NCBI GenBank assembly: GCA_040954595.2
Contig: CM082598.2
Span: 1,426,001-1,490,000 of the forward strand
Direction of reading: 5' to 3'
DNA length: 64,000 nt
From: Balanoglossus misakiensis
Lineage: Eukaryota > Hemichordata
Part shown: piece by piece, positions 23,648-38,600 of the stretch
Numbering within the stretch: position 1 is the first letter of the stretch
Layout: each line of letters opens with the position of its first letter
Translations under genes and position numbers: made by a program
The notes under the pieces: generated by a model
Told to the model about the DNA's origin: nothing
What the model saw: the letters and a program-made list of their open reading frames with translations, nothing else
The model's database searches: none

Positions 23648-23930
23648 CTTTTAGGGAGGATTTCAACGTCAGTCCAAGTAATGAAATCTCGCGTTGAGGC
23701 TTCTCACACGCCAGCCGATAGTGCCTGGTTCGTGAGTTCCCGTCCCTGTGTTGTGTTGTATCAGAAATGCGCGTGGCGGCGTTCACGAAACGGTATGTCA
23801 GCCAGACCTCAAAGCCAACCTCCTACAGCATGCCACATCGGTGATACTGTAAGACTGTTGGGAGACGACACTGATATAGAAGGCACGACTTTCCCGCCTG
23901 CACAAATTGCTGTCGACTCGGTTGAAAGAT
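23648..23930 (-). promoter_or_regulatory. Candidate untranslated first exon or promoter of synaptotagmin gene 1
   Basis: This block is clearly richer in G, C and CpG than its flanks. On the minus strand it ends in a usable donor (CTAAAAG|GTAAAT). Joined to the transmembrane exon of gene 1 it places an in-frame TAA just before the ATG, consistent with a 5' UTR exon. The intron would be about 12 kb. There is no direct proof of linkage; an unrelated regulatory island is equally possible. Confidence 0.28.
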
Positions 23931-26900
23931 GAAACCTGGAGGACACACAAGAATTCAGATAAAAAATCATGAAGTGTAAGACTTCGACATGGAACGCCCC
24001 CTACTCAAATTTGCATAGCAACTATCGTGCATCTAATTGTAATTCACGTTTCTTATAAATCACACACAGACATTTTATGATAAGAAGGTATTTACAAAGT
24101 GCAGAATGGAACAGTCCGTTACCAGGGGAACCCAGCTTGGTGTGCACGATTATCAAGGTCGTGAGAAAGGCTTCACAGAAAATTGGCGGGAAATTATCAT
24201 TAATGCCACTAACAATGTGTAATAATTACACTACAGTAAATGTAATAATTAGGCTTTCAATTATCATTTCCTTGATGGAGCAAATTGCCAGGGATAAATT
24301 AGACGTACACACCACCATCTAATGTACCGTATACCTGTAGTTAAAACTCGACTACATAGTAAATTTGCATAGAACACAGCCATATAGACAAAAGTTTACT
24401 CTCTTCATTCATATCATGCACAAATGCCACGATACACGTATGATATATTGGTATGCTTAATGAAAAGTGCAAACTGTAAGAAAAGTGCGTTGTTTCTATC
24501 TTGTTGACTGAAAACGTGAATGTAGTTGCTAATTGGACATGATTCAACAATTTTTGCGAGCGAAATATTTTCGTCTGTCCAATACTTTGTGATTATAGCT
24601 GAAAGCTGTCTGTCCGTATCGACACTCAGCGTTTTGGTATACAAATATGATGTCATTAGCATGTGGTTTGAAATGTTGACAATAAAGTGCCCTCTCTTAG
24701 TCCTTTGAAAGCTGCCGTGTTTGAAGCGAATTGATGAAAATCCCATTTGATAACAGCTTCACACCTCACTTGCAGTACAGTAGAAAACCGTTTATCAAAG
24801 ACGTCTGGATGCGACAGGTACAACATCCCCTCGAGCCTAGCCAACAAATTGTATAGACGTCTCCATCGATGTGCCTTCTAAATTACTTTGCTATGAACAT
24901 CCGCCGCTGTTGAGTTGCCATACAAGTGAACTCTGTTGCTAAGCAGTGTATGTCTAATAGACCATTTTTTGAACTCTATGAGACTCGGCGAGATCTCGCG
25001 TGGGCAGGCAAATCATTTGGGAGGAAATTCTCATGTGACAAAGGAAAAAGAACACAATAGCTGAAAAATCATCTATTACAATTAATTAATTAAATCACCT
25101 CGCCAGAGATCTCAGCAAGCTGTTTGCATGGTTCTTGAATGAGTACATTGTACCATTTACTTCACGAATGAGTCGAGACACATTAAATCACTTTTGTCAA
25201 ACAAATCTCACAGCTTTACAGTTAGATAGTTGCTGTATTTTAGTTGTACCGGTAGTCTCGTATTTTATTTAAGATTTGTGAGTTGTGGCTCCTTTATGAT
25301 CAATTCCGGACTTTTACGACTGCTTCCGAACTCATTCTTCTTCCCTTCATGCAGGTTCCGTAACCTTTGTCTTGTACTTTCCTCAAATTCCACAAAAGGA
25401 AATGACGTCAAATGATTAAGACCAGAAGAACTGACAACTCAACTTCCAACTGGTAAAGGCTTAGAAATATCACTGCACAGAATGTGTGTAATCTGAAGAT
25501 TCTTCTATAGGCAACCTTTACTATGCATGAATCAGATAAGGGACAACATTTAATTGTATATAAATTAAACGAACCATTTAATATGGACCCTTTGCTTTTA
25601 CTAGCCGTCACGTTTTGGTTTATGGATCATTCACAGCTGCACTGGGACTAGTATTAACAGACAATGTTGCAACGTAGGTTGTTATTTTAAAGAGAGTATA
25701 ACTTTTATTCCCTGGTTAATACTAAGTGCACACCGTGCAATGTAGTTTGCAGTTTTGTCATGAGGTAGAATTTACGTCTGTCAAAAATCAGTAAAACATG
25801 GGGACTGTTTTATTTTTCTAATCTTATTTTTCTCTTGTTAGGTTGAGATGGATGGAACTATTTTGATACATTATGTTGTCACCATGGACATTATCTGTCG
25901 TGCGCAGTAAATGGACCAATGAATAACTGAGATGCAACATATATTGAAATAATGTAAAACAAAATAAATTGAGATACAAGATTTCTTGAAATTATTCGAA
26001 ACATTAAGATTCTACATGGAAATAATCAGGTAATTACCCATGTCATACTTGTTAGCCAGTGCTCTTAAAAGCTAGAGATCTCTGAAAATACAATTAAAAT
26101 CGTTCAGTCAAAATTTGCTGTCATTTACTTCCGTTGTCATGGTTGTAAACACATTATCAACAGGATGACACAACCACCTTAATATTCTCGGGAGCAAAGT
26201 GAATGCTCGTATGAGTTCCACGCATTGAAACCACTAATGTTTCTCTTGTGATACATAACATAACCAAGTCAACACTCCTCGTTCTTCTTGGAATTGTTAT
26301 CATGAATTTAACAGGATGTTTAAATAATTTATCAGATGGTACACTGATTTCTCTGCGCGTCAAACATGAGACTATTACAAAATCTTCCCATTACGAGTAT
26401 AATCAATTATTCAAGAAAGCTAAAATTGAAAGCAAAGTATGGTATCAGGCTCAACCGCAGCGTATAACCTGACCAGATATATAAAATTAATAGCCCAGTC
26501 AGTTTCTTCATTTTAGGATTTCCCTGAAGAGTCGTTACAAATGTTTGCATGTCAAGATTGGAAACGGACTCAATTCGTCTGCCTCATTCTTTGATTACAC
26601 TTTCTACAGCAGTGCCTCTGAATTTATCTTGCCGGATTTAAGAGAATACAGTAAACGTGGCCAGGTTTTGTTATCATTAACACAAGCAATTGGCTTGTTA
26701 ACGGCAGAGGACGTACAGTAATTTGATAATGTTCCTACTAAATCTTAGACTTAAGATTTAAACAAGTAGCTCTGTTTTAATATGTATGAACCAGTCAATG
26801 GTCAGTTAATGTCTGAACGATTTGGAATTTAATCACTTTCTGTAAAATCGATGGGACTTTAGTTTAAGGGCAGTGTTTCGGACTGGACATGAAAATAAAT

Positions 26901-27267
26901 CCATCTGACACTTCAGTGATGGTACTGAAGACAAATTGTCAACTGAACATTTAGAATTACGAAATTTCGATACTGGTATTATGTTCTGATGTGCCAAAAG
27001 TAATAATATATTTGGTGATGAGGATTGCTGCCCTTTAAGAGAGAATAACCTAAAGTTGCTTTAAGCAAAATATGAGAAAAGTTTAAGACTTTGAATAATA
27101 CCTTAAAAAAGTAAACAGTAAGAGAAACTAAAAGACAATATCTGCTGCCTCCATTGCATTTCAAATACTTTGTATTTTACCCCAGGTGATGAGCTATTCG
27201 GTTCGCTTATCGTTGTCAAGGCACTTCAATTCACAAGAAAGCCGCAGAGAGTCCCATTTGTACCTTG

Positions 27268-27280
27268 GTTACCTAGCAAC
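27268..27280 (+). promoter_or_regulatory. RFX X-box-like site
   Basis: GTTACCTAGCAAC fits the X-box pattern GTNRCC-N0-3-RGYAAC exactly. It lies 16 bases from a TGACGTCA palindrome at 27296-27303. X-box and CRE pairs are known in some animal promoters; here no gene start is visible next to them. Confidence 0.3.
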
Positions 27281-30200
27281 GAAGAAGGGTGGCCGTGACG
27301 TCATTGGGGTATCTTAGAGATATTATCCGAGATTTGTTTGGCCTAAGTGTAGAAAAATACACTGCATGAAGGATGGGTTTATCACTGCCGTTGTGATGAT
27401 AATTCACTGACTATAAAATTGATAACATGGTTCATGTTTGAAGGCTACAGCTAAGCTTATTGTCATTCAGACTGTCACCAATTTTCAAAACAAACGACCT
27501 TCTCACAACCGCATAACTACAAAAGGGGGGAAGTAAAATCTGAAATGTGCCATATTGTCAGGTTTCAAATGGTGCGGTGGAATCAAAGATTTTTGAACAA
27601 GAAATGATGATGGTATGGAGATGATGGTGATGATAGTTATATCTTTGCCACGACCAGATGTCAAAATACATCAGCGAGATCATTGACCTCTTGACGATTT
27701 TCATTCCGTTTTGTAAACGAAAATTGTATGGGTTCCAACCATTTCATTGCAAACAGACTCCATGAATAAACGCTTTGCACCAAATTACTTTCTCGCGCCC
27801 AGCGGCAAGGTATAATTGACTCAGTGCAATTGGGAAAATTGAGAGGACTGGTTTGAGCAATCATCAAATGTGCTATGTTTCCTTTTAAATCGATACAGGG
27901 AAAGCGAAAAATTCACAGTCAAGTGTTGCTTGAAACAAACAGGAAACTAGTCACTGGGCAGGAGGATGTCAGACTTCGCAGCATAGCCGGAAACAACTGA
28001 AGTTGTAGTAGCTAATTTGGAATATGTCGCCACATCAGTCGGTTTTATAACTCATTATAAAAATAAATCAATATGTTGTTTCATATGGCGATAAAATATA
28101 ACAAATATTTAGTTTTCCTTACAAGAACTCAGTCGATTTCAGGCATCCAATTTTGTTTCCCAGACACCCCAAACCTTCAAATTCTTTGCTAAACTAAAGC
28201 GTGTGTGGAGTCTTTTTGAACACAAAGATTCAAACGTGGTGTTTACTGTCTTGTCTTCATGAAAATCATTATCTTAAATTTTTTTCCATATACTTAATAC
28301 AGAAATTGGCGGCCATTAATGTTATCAGTTTCGAATTTGAGGAAAATTGGCTCTGTTATTCAAAATTTTGCGCAGTGACCTCCAATGTTTATTCTCAATT
28401 TAAGAGAGAACATCTTAAAGTTGCCTTGAGGAAAGTACATGTATAAGAGAAATTATAAGACTCTGATTTTCGAGGTGAATTCTATCCAACAGTGTTACAC
28501 ATGGTCACTTTACTAGACAAAACATTGCACCACTGGTGATCATGGAATGTGTAGGTGGAACTATAGGGATACAGCCCTGGAGAATATTTCCCAACTGTTG
28601 TTACATGGAAAGTTCCTTTTACACTGCCTGTGTAGGCAGCAGACATTGAAAAAGCGAAATGTCTGAATATACCCGACGGGCATCTCATTTGGCTAAGTTG
28701 TGTCGCAGTCTTTCCTGGCAAGCGGAGGCGACTTGTACGTTCTCTGATTTCTCAAAAGTTCACCGACCGTGATGCTCAATGCATAGCTTGTTACAACCGC
28801 ACATTTCGCTAACCAAACATGCTTACAGGGGCGCAGATCAAAGAATTTATCAATAATGACTGTCGCCCACGCGTAACCACTCAAATTCACTCAATGTATC
28901 GAAAGGGTAGCTTCGTTAAGGCTGCCACTGAAATAGGAACCAGGCAATTTGGGACCATGCAACTGTGCTGTACACTCCTTTGTTTGTATTTTCTTTCACT
29001 TTTCATTCTGATATACCGGTAGTTTTGTCAAACCATTGGAAAAAACAGTGTTATTGAGACACACGTCTTATAGAACCTTTCTCGCACACGGTTTTACTGA
29101 TGCAAGTCTAGACTGTGATGTTGCAATGATGGCGTCTTTCTACATCAGTTGTCACATCGCAAATGATGACAACAGTATAGGAGAATATAGAGATACGCTT
29201 TTCATCAAGATGCCTTCAGTGCAACAGAAAAGTTACACAGATATATACACCTAGCTAAAGATGTAATGATGTAATGATCACTTTCGAAGTCAATTTGTCA
29301 ATACAAATCAGAAGGTTATGCTTTAGTTAACATAATCATAATGTTGAAACAGGAATGCAATCAAGTATGTCTAACTTCAGGATAATTATTTTCTCTCCTT
29401 TTCGCGGCTGATTATTAAACATGAACAGTATGGGCGATTTCGCGAATTATGATTTTGAAATACTCAGATCAATTTGAGCACTGAGTTGCAAAAAAAAGAA
29501 ATAATGTAATATATATGAGGACTTTGTGCACATATTTAAATCACTCAGTACAAAAGAACTATATTGCACAGCTGTCTGACTGAAGTATAATCTCGGAATA
29601 CATTGAACACACTACTGACACACACAGGTACGAATGCGACATTTCAGCTCGTTCGGACTGCTTCTCTTTAATGCTTCTGTGTTTATTGATTGGAAACGTG
29701 TGACCTATTTTGACAAGGCTGGTCCCGAAAGACTTTTAGATTCCCAATCAATTAGAAGTTTATAGAACGTATCGAATGTACGTTTTGATTTTAGTTTCAG
29801 GCAAAATCAAATTTCCTGTCTGTTATTGGATAACTGTATTGGATAGTATTTATATGCACCACTTTAGACGAAATTGATGGTTTCATCAGCACACACCTGC
29901 ACCCCCTTCTGTGTTTTGTATCATTTGCATAATGAGGTCTGGTCAGTTGACATTGACATCCAGAACAGGAAAGGCATCTGGGATAGAGTGCTAAAATAGT
30001 TCATTGCAAAATCTTTAATTTGCCAAGAGGTTTCAAGTACTATAAAATCTTGCTACTTCCACTGTAGATAACCTGCTTAATCTTAATTAATCAATTTGTC
30101 GAATTACAGTTCAGAATAAGACGTGCGTTTTCAGTGAAATTCCTTTGAATCTGAATCAAATGAATCTGATATGGGAGTCCATCAAAGAGACTATTGGAAG

Positions 30201-31330
30201 TCAATATGGGTAATAAATGTCGTTAAGAAAAACACGATTTGGCACGTAAAGCCTACAGGATGGAAATAACCAACGAAAAAATAAAACATCCTTTCTTTTC
30301 ATGAAATTAGTTCTAATAGACTAACCATACATTAACCAACCTCAATGAACTTTCTTGGCAGTAACACAGTTATGTTCAAACCAGCACTGTATTCATCCTT
30401 AATCATAGTATATCAGCACAATTTGTTTGAAATAGTAAGCAATTTGATTAGGTTATTTGGATAACACGACTGGATATTCCAAATTTCTGATTGGCCCGTT
30501 TTAATTTAGTTTTAATACGATAACCCCTTTAGTTTCTCCCCAAAGGATATGTAGACATTTTGCCTGTGTTTTAATGTAATTATAATATTTATTTGGCTGA
30601 ATTAAGTACCAGTACTATACTGAATTTTTCGAAAACAGATCTGTATCACCACTGTTTCCAATTATTATAAGGGTATGTCTCTGACTCTGTGTTATACTTA
30701 TATACACATGTAACTCTGCACATGTAGGTATGTTCACGAATATAAGTATGTACTCGGACAGTTGATATATGGGCATGTGTCAAATACCGGTACAACCATC
30801 TGTTTTTTTGTGATAATAATATTGACATTTATCATTTCAATTTTGATTTGGGTCATTTTTTTTCAATTGCGTCATATGAATGTTATATTTCCCCCAGTAT
30901 TAGTACATAAAAAATATGCCTCATTCGAGGACATTGCATCTTTGTGAGTAGTTTACTTTGTGTGTAGTTTAACAAGTTTGTTACAGTGCCACAAAATCAG
31001 ACAATTTTGAGTTTCGTGACTGACATAGATATACCTGTCACACGCAAGACCTTTATGCTACAGATGTTCAAAAAAATGTATTCTGAAATCTCTGTATTGT
31101 TTAGTTTATTAGAATTTCGCATATGGTCTATTCAGGTGCAGCATATGGCGTTTAATCGGTAACCAGAAGATGGAATCTTTTGTGATTATCAAGCATCGAG
31201 GACTGGGTGACACTGGAAACGCTGAGTGCAGATAAAAGCTCGGTTTTCATCGTAATATCCTGAAGTGCTCGCGAACAGTTCCACTCACCTGTTCCAACTA
31301 CGGGCGATTTTCAGGCGTCTCCACCGGGAA

Positions 31331-31338
31331 TGACGTCA
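31331..31338. promoter_or_regulatory. CRE-type palindrome TGACGTCA
   Basis: A full consensus CREB/ATF site in a CpG-containing block (31.2-31.4 kb) about 4.3 kb upstream of the start codon of gene 2. Binding is not shown by sequence alone. Confidence 0.3.
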
Positions 31339-34300
31339 AAGCACGAGCGAGTATAACAGTCACCTGGATGAGAAAAAAGTGTGGTCAGTAATTACGGGTA
31401 TACAAGCTAATGGTCGCAAGCTGCTGCAAATGTGCCGTTAATGCCTGTGTCATGACCTCTGATGAACTCCCCTCTTATCACACACATGCTGAATGAAAAC
31501 AGCACGCAACTGCAATAGTCGTGAGAGGGCGTGAATCACATTTGTTTGTATAGTATATTATGTACTTTAATCTTACTGAAAAAAATGTTATGAAAATGCT
31601 ACCTTCTCTTGAATTAACCTAATTACGTTTTTGCAGTTTATCAATTTAAAATATCGATAAATATATAATAGATAGTGTGTGCTGCCCTAGATACCACTTG
31701 CCCAAAGCTGTTCCTGAAATTTGAATATTTAATACACTGCAAACACAATATTGCTGTTATTATATAAAATTGGGGCATTCAAGCCATTAATATTGGAAAG
31801 TGCATCAAACAATGTCGGATATTGTCACGTGATAAGGTGAACTTGGTTGACACAGATAATTTGATTTGGTTATACTAGTTTAAGAATCGCATAATTTAAT
31901 ACGAATACCACACAAATTTACGCTGAATGTGTGTGTATGTTTAGAATCAACACAAGTGAAGAATGTCAAATAAAACAGAAGGTGCATTAATTTATTTTAC
32001 GTGAAATGATTAGTTTGAGTGCAGTTGTCGACAAATTTGGTTTAATCCTGAAACCAGATGGGTATGATGAATTTGTCATTATATTGAAAATATGGATGAT
32101 CAAGATATCTAAAATTATCTCCTTGAGCTCTGTTTTTTCTTTCCTTGCCTGATAACTAGAACAAAGCAACATTCAACGGATATTTTCTTCTGATATATGA
32201 GACGACATGTGTATGATCTTTCTTTGTGCAGTGCTTGTTGGATAAAACATGTCCGCTGGGGTTGCTATGGAGATGAGTACTAGGAGCAGAGCCGATCGCC
32301 GCGAGTTTGTGAGATATGTAGTTCACAAGTGGAAAATGGAGAACATCCTGATAAGAAGTTTTTATTAATTGCGATAAAGCTACGTTTTAGTTGATTGGAG
32401 GATCTCAATAGCATGATACTAAGGAGTGTCTGCCATATAGAGGTTTAAATATATATAAATAAAAAAAAGTAAATGTCAATAAATAAATAAATTCCCTAAT
32501 CGTAAAATTACACAAGAGCATTTTGAGTGAACCTTCTACTTTCCAATAAATCATAGCTGCACCACATGTTGATATACGTAGGTGTGGGTTTTACTCTACC
32601 GGTGCAATAACTCACATATTGCTGACAAGTGAAAAGAGCAAATTAATAATTGATGTATGACTGTTTGTTTACTCGATCCAGCTCTTGGTAACGTGTTATC
32701 AATGTTAAGGTCAAGGGCAGAGTCTCCTTTGCAAAGTGAGTTCGAATGTTAGATCTTGCAGTGAAGGGATCACTGCACTAAACACTGTATTATAATTGTT
32801 TTTAGTCAATGTACTGTGTAATCATACGACTGCAATATTAACCACGATGTCGAGTTCACTGAACCCTAGTAAAGCCACTCAGATCATTATGTTAATACGT
32901 GTATTTATACTGCGGCAGTATTTTGTGTGAACATGGTCTCGCAACAATATTTTGTGTAATAGTCAATACAGCGCAATGGGATCATGCAGGTTTTCATGGT
33001 GTTGAGTGAAATCGCCACATCATCAATAGTCAGTCGGCTTGTTGAAATATGATATCATGCATGACACAAAAATAACAATAGCAATGCCGTGAAAATTCTA
33101 TCATCCGTTGAAATATATGAATACTTCTACATACCGTCAAAAATTGCCTAACTGGCCGCACATCCCGACCAAACGCCACGCTGTACGTTCCAACCAAGTA
33201 GAAGCTGGCTGTCAAACAGTATCAAGCTTTCCAGTGCGCTCTCCATGTGACCGTCTCTATGGTAACACAAGAATTTCACATCAGATTATGACACGTAAAA
33301 ACGCACATATGTTTCAGTTGTAAAAAACAACAACCACTCGTCTCGTTCCGAGTACATGTAGTTCAGTGACTATTGAAATTTGACAAGCAGTCGATACTAA
33401 ACCTTTGTTTACTATTGATCAGCTTTGCATCAATATCTATTGTTTAACACGAGCCCTATTCAGGTGGAGTTATTTTTAGATCTTGGGGGGATGAAAGTCT
33501 GGATTTCATCATGTCGATTGAGGGCGTTGTTGTTGTAGAAGTGGCGTTGTCTGCAACGTTCGCTCGTCCAGTGCGATGGAGAGGGAACGTGGTGGCATAG
33601 TGTTAACTGAACGGTTTCGAACGTAAACAAACTCTAAACGGTTAAATATGGTGTATTGGACGATACTATTTGCGAACTTCATGTAATATAATTCAAAGGC
33701 ACACTTACAGTGTCTTGCCTAAATTCACTTTTGGATCAAACACTCAGCAGTGTTTTTGAGTGAGCAACAGGCAGATGGATGTTTTGATTGTTCTGCAAAT
33801 GATGACTGGCTTCCAATGGGCAACGCACCGTCGCAAAAGTCGCACATGCCGTTGGTTCTCTAGGACGTCATCCCATCGTTGGGGGCGTACACACAGCATC
33901 GAAGTTCTGAAATTGAGAAGAAAATCGTACCTTCCATTACAAAAAATACATGCAATCAATTGTCCATATGGTTAAAGTCAACCAGTTGTTATGAACATGA
34001 CCTATTGACTTCCAGACAGAACAATTAACATCGACAATTTAACGCCATTGAGATTATACTGCCATTATTTCGTCACCTTTATGGTACACGTGACCTACAC
34101 ATGACCAACCAATGCACAAAATAACAATGTACAAGCAATTGGTTGCACAGCGACCTCATTGTTGAGATTTGGCTTTGTGGCAGTGGTCATGATTTATCCC
34201 AGTGTAAGAGAAGACACAACTCCGAACCTAACCAGATCTCTTAATGCTAAGAGCAGTCTTGAACATTACTAACATAAACAAGAAAACGTCACCAATGAAA

Positions 34301-35537
34301 CAATATAAGTGATAAGTAATTTGACATTTTCGCACATTACATCACGAAACCGTCAACCAACGTGCACTACTAAATTGCAATTGCCTGAAATATTTTCTCT
34401 TCATATTTCCATTTGTCGGTATACGTATTGGGATAATTGTTTGGTGTTCTCCGTCGACAAATTACATTCCATTTTCAATTTGTCGAATTCTTAGGGAATC
34501 GGAATAGATATTTGAACGAGATGACAGCAGTGGAAATGTCAAGCCGAATCCATTTCCTGGTGAAAATGTCAGGGATTTGATATCATTTCCCTATTGGATA
34601 TGCCAGTGAATACTGACAGTTTCAAGATGTTAAGTGGGTAATCTTCATAAACACAATTGGTTAGAGAGACCTCACTCTCTGTACTGGGAAAATCAGACAC
34701 ATGACATTTCCTGCACGCCATTTGGGCATTATATAGTTATATCATTCGTTGAATGGACCATACTAATCCGAAAGTGCAAAAGATGTCTGTTGCTTTATGC
34801 CTGTCTGTCTGTTTAATGGTAGACTACATCAGTATATTTCTGCAAGTCCTAACAGATGTCGATCAGTTATAAAACAGTGATGATGTTAATTTTTTAGCTG
34901 TGACTTTTCGCTATGTTTTCAGAATTTTTGTTTGTGTATGTATACGCATGCATTTCAAACGTAGGGCGGCAAGATAACTGATTTTCGCTCGAGTATGCAA
35001 GAAACTGAAAATCAGATCCTTCAGACAAGTGGATCTCACGTGGAGAAAGCGCGTGACACGTGCCAGCGCACAAGTTGAAACATGTGACAAATTCATCTAA
35101 GCCATCAATTGCTGACTCTTCAATGATTAGCTGTTTTGATGTCGAGTCAATGCTTTAGGGAGTCAAGCACGGAACTGCAGTTAATGAGGAGTAAAAAATA
35201 TGCCTACTAAATAGTCGAATTTACACTAATAGAGATTTAATTTTGCAAGCGTAAATTATAGGGAGATCGCACAACAAAACATCTGCGTATTTATCATCAA
35301 ACTTAAGGGATTTATCCAGGCACTACTGAGTTATGAAGACCTAATGATTTGGTTTGTGGAAGAAGAAAGGGCCATCGTTTAAGGATACCTAAATATTATA
35401 ATTTCGGTAACTTAAGGAGGCTCAACGTTACGTTTACCGATCGCGAGTCGTGGTTTTCAAGCAATTTTAATATTTAAATTCCAGCGGACCTTTGGCCTTC
35501 TATCTGGGTCAATAAAATTACCTACAAGCACTGGAGA

Positions 35538-35543
35538 TATAAA
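35538..35543 (+). promoter_or_regulatory. Possible TATA box of synaptotagmin gene 2
   Basis: TATAAA within GGAGATATAAACAG, about 120 bases upstream of the start codon, followed by GC-richer leader-like sequence. A transcription start near 35565-35575 would be expected; no other start signal was identified. Confidence 0.35.
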
Positions 35544-35662
35544 CAGTAGTCGCTCGCATCTGTTTGGAAGAAGCTGCGATTTGCGACAGAGCTGCGGAGA
35601 GTCCATCTGTTGAGTTATTGGCGTTCGGAGAAAGTCAGAAGAGACATTGCATTCTATGAACT

Positions 35663-35697
35663 ATGGGCACCATCAGAAATTCAAAATCAAGCTCCGG
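35663..35697 (+). CDS. Synaptotagmin gene 2, start exon
   Basis: ATGG start at 35663, donor TCCGG|GTAAGT. It encodes MGTIRNSKSSS and leaves two bases that form Gly with the next exon. The frame then passes without a stop into GNKSMLNLTYGERLG, which supports this start over the internal ATG at 39690. Confidence 0.7.
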
Positions 35698-38600
35698 GTA
35701 AGTTTCGAATTCTCTGCGCATTGTGTTGAAGCGGGCTATTTTTTTTTTGCTTTGTGCGATCAACTTTTCCCGCCACGGGAGGGAAGCTCTCTGTTGTCCG
35801 AGAAACGTGCTGATCTAAGCAGTCGACAGTGGTAAGTGTCTCGCATTCGAACAAAAAAATAAACAGACTAATTAAAAGCTAATCCTCAGGAAAGATCTCC
35901 ACTGCCGTCAAGCGCGATCTGCGTGAACTAACAGCTGTTTCATCAAGGTGTCTTTGTGTAGTTCCCCTCATCGTGTTTATTTTCAACAAACATGCAAGCT
36001 CTGAATCTCATCAACACATGCATCCCTAAATCTTTCTCCAATCACCTAGTAGGCAAATGATTCACTCAAGACAATGTACACAAAAGCAGTCATTGTAAAT
36101 CATCATAATATAAATCTATACATTTAATATTACAGTTACTTTAATTCTTGCTTTTCTTATTGTCTCATTGCTTGATAGATCGGCTTGATTTCAATTATAC
36201 GAGCTTCAATACACGCGAATTGTGTTTAAACGGGTGTGATTGATAAGTGAAATTTGAAACGGAAAAGATATTAGCAGAGTTTGAATAAGAAATTACAAGG
36301 TGAAATGTATTATTCGCCGGGAAATGAGGCATTTAAAAGATATGTATATGGTATCCCTACAGCCGTTTTTTGCAAACCTCCCTACAGCGATGCTGACTGC
36401 GTGATCGTCTTATTCTGATGCTAAACACGTACTATCTGCCAATTGTTGCTATACTTTTACAATCTCTCGCCTGGGAGTTCAAACGCGTGACAGGCAGTAC
36501 ATTTCCTTGCATAAATATCCAACACTTGAGTCAGTTATCTCAATGACAGGTGACATGTACAGAAGGTTAGGGTGTTGTTTTATGTATATTCCAACTCGAA
36601 ATATTCAAAAGCGATGGTTTCAGAAGTAAGCAACGCCCACGCAAGTTACTACGGTTACACGGTCTCATCTCATTAAAATCTATTGTACTACCGGTATTAT
36701 TAATTCTTTATTTCAAAATTAAAAAAACCTGCCAAATGATAATTATTCTGTTGAACATACACATACATACTTGCCCTTTCCTCTAATCCGAATAATATTT
36801 GTTGCTCGTGTTATGTAGGCCAGTGTACTTGGCAAGCTCTTTTTTAAATCTGAATCTGCAAGTCCCCAGGACTAAATCCTTGGGGACTTAAATCGCTTAG
36901 ACCTTGTTATGGTATCAAGATGAACTTATCCCCAATGTCACGTTTTCTTGACATTCAGCTCTTTCCTCATTTCAAGATACAATCGCACAAGTGTTTAAAC
37001 ACTTGAACATAACCGGGGAAAACGATGCTTTGAAAGACATTTTATTTGTAAGGGCATACAAGTCAAATTTTCCACAGTTGTGTGGTCTGTCAACATCGTT
37101 GATGTTCAATAAATGAGTTCGGTATTAGATTTATCAAACAGACAGTTCTTCCTCAAAACAAGCTGATTCAATTTGGGCTGTATCCATTATCTTTGGAGAT
37201 CGTCTTTCTGTAAGGTTTCAAAGCAAGAATAAACTGATCGATAATGGTTAGCTCGGGATCATGCTACTCATTTCCATGTACAAATATTGCCGTATAAATC
37301 ACAACGACATATTTTAATCGACTTGTGCTGATTTCGTCTTCAATTTGAAGACCATGATTATCCAGAAGATTGATGTTTGCGTTACTGATGAAGAACGAAG
37401 ATTCTTATCTCGGCGCTGTTTCGTTTCTTTGGCAACAAGAAGCATCAACTGGTGCATCTATATTAAAAGCAACTCATAAATGCCACAGCTGAAGGATATG
37501 GAAGCGAAATATTCTTTTTTCACTCAAAATATCGGTTGTAAGCCACTGCCTCTAGTCTTCCACATGCGTAAAGGTTGGACTGTCACGATTTTAATTTTCT
37601 CATACAATTATTCCTGGAACGCATCCAAATAGCCTGACATTTAAACCATATGTTCTTGAAAACATCTCTTAATAGTTGACATTTCATAAGTGTACGAATA
37701 TAGGACTCATTGATATTTCAACAAAGATTGAGTAATGAAGTTGCTTTGATATCTTTAGTTTGGCTTTGATTGATTGCAAAGTTCATCATGATTCAGCTGA
37801 ATGTACTTCTACTTGAAAATCATTTCTCGTCTTATGATAATAATACTGATCATATGGAATTGAGATTGCATTGACATGCGCAATATAGGAGATAACATAT
37901 CTATCATGCTTATGAATTATACAACCGTCACAAATAGAATGTAACAATTGCACATAATCTCAAAATTATGATTCATTTTAGATCTTCTGATTACAAACTG
38001 CATAAGATACTATTGACGTGTATAGAAAAAAAGATAAGAGTTTAATGTGATAGCATGTCAATCTTGTGTATGTAATAGAACCAGCTCAGAAAAAATCTAA
38101 CATTTCCCATTAATATCTAAGTGTTTTGTTCTTCTTTTTAAATCCAACATCATGTGAACAGAATTTTTCATTTATGTTAAAGTTATGGAAAAGTTACAAG
38201 CTTCACAGTCATGCCAAATGCCTCGCTTATAAATATCAAAATAAAGCCTCCTCTGACGATATAGGTTTTGATGTAAAAATTTACGCAAATTTAAGTTGTG
38301 GATGAACATTTGTGTAACCAATAACTGGAAATCTGCAGAGGAAAGAGGGAACGAACACATACAATGCTGTTGAGGTACTCTGTTGTTGAGATCTACAGTT
38401 TTATGCTGATATGTATCGACATCAGTGACATATTCCACTTTCAAATGTATCAAAGATAGGGCTTTGTCCACCTCGTAGCAGATATAGCGCACAATGCCGT
38501 GAGTTCCAGGGGAAAGGATTGTCAGGTATAAAAATTCAAAAAGACATCCCTCACAAAACGCAACCTCATGATAATAGCTGCACACTTGACAATGACAACC

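Larger units (their letters stand above)
23931..35530. other. Intergenic region between the divergent synaptotagmin genes
   Basis: No coding exon recognised. It holds CRE palindromes at 25403, 27296 and 31331, an RFX X-box-like site at 27268-27280 and TACCGGTA palindromes at 25247, 29014 and 30785. A GC-richer block near 31.2-31.4 kb contains the CRE at 31331. Shared enhancers for the two genes could lie here; that is inference. Confidence 0.5.
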
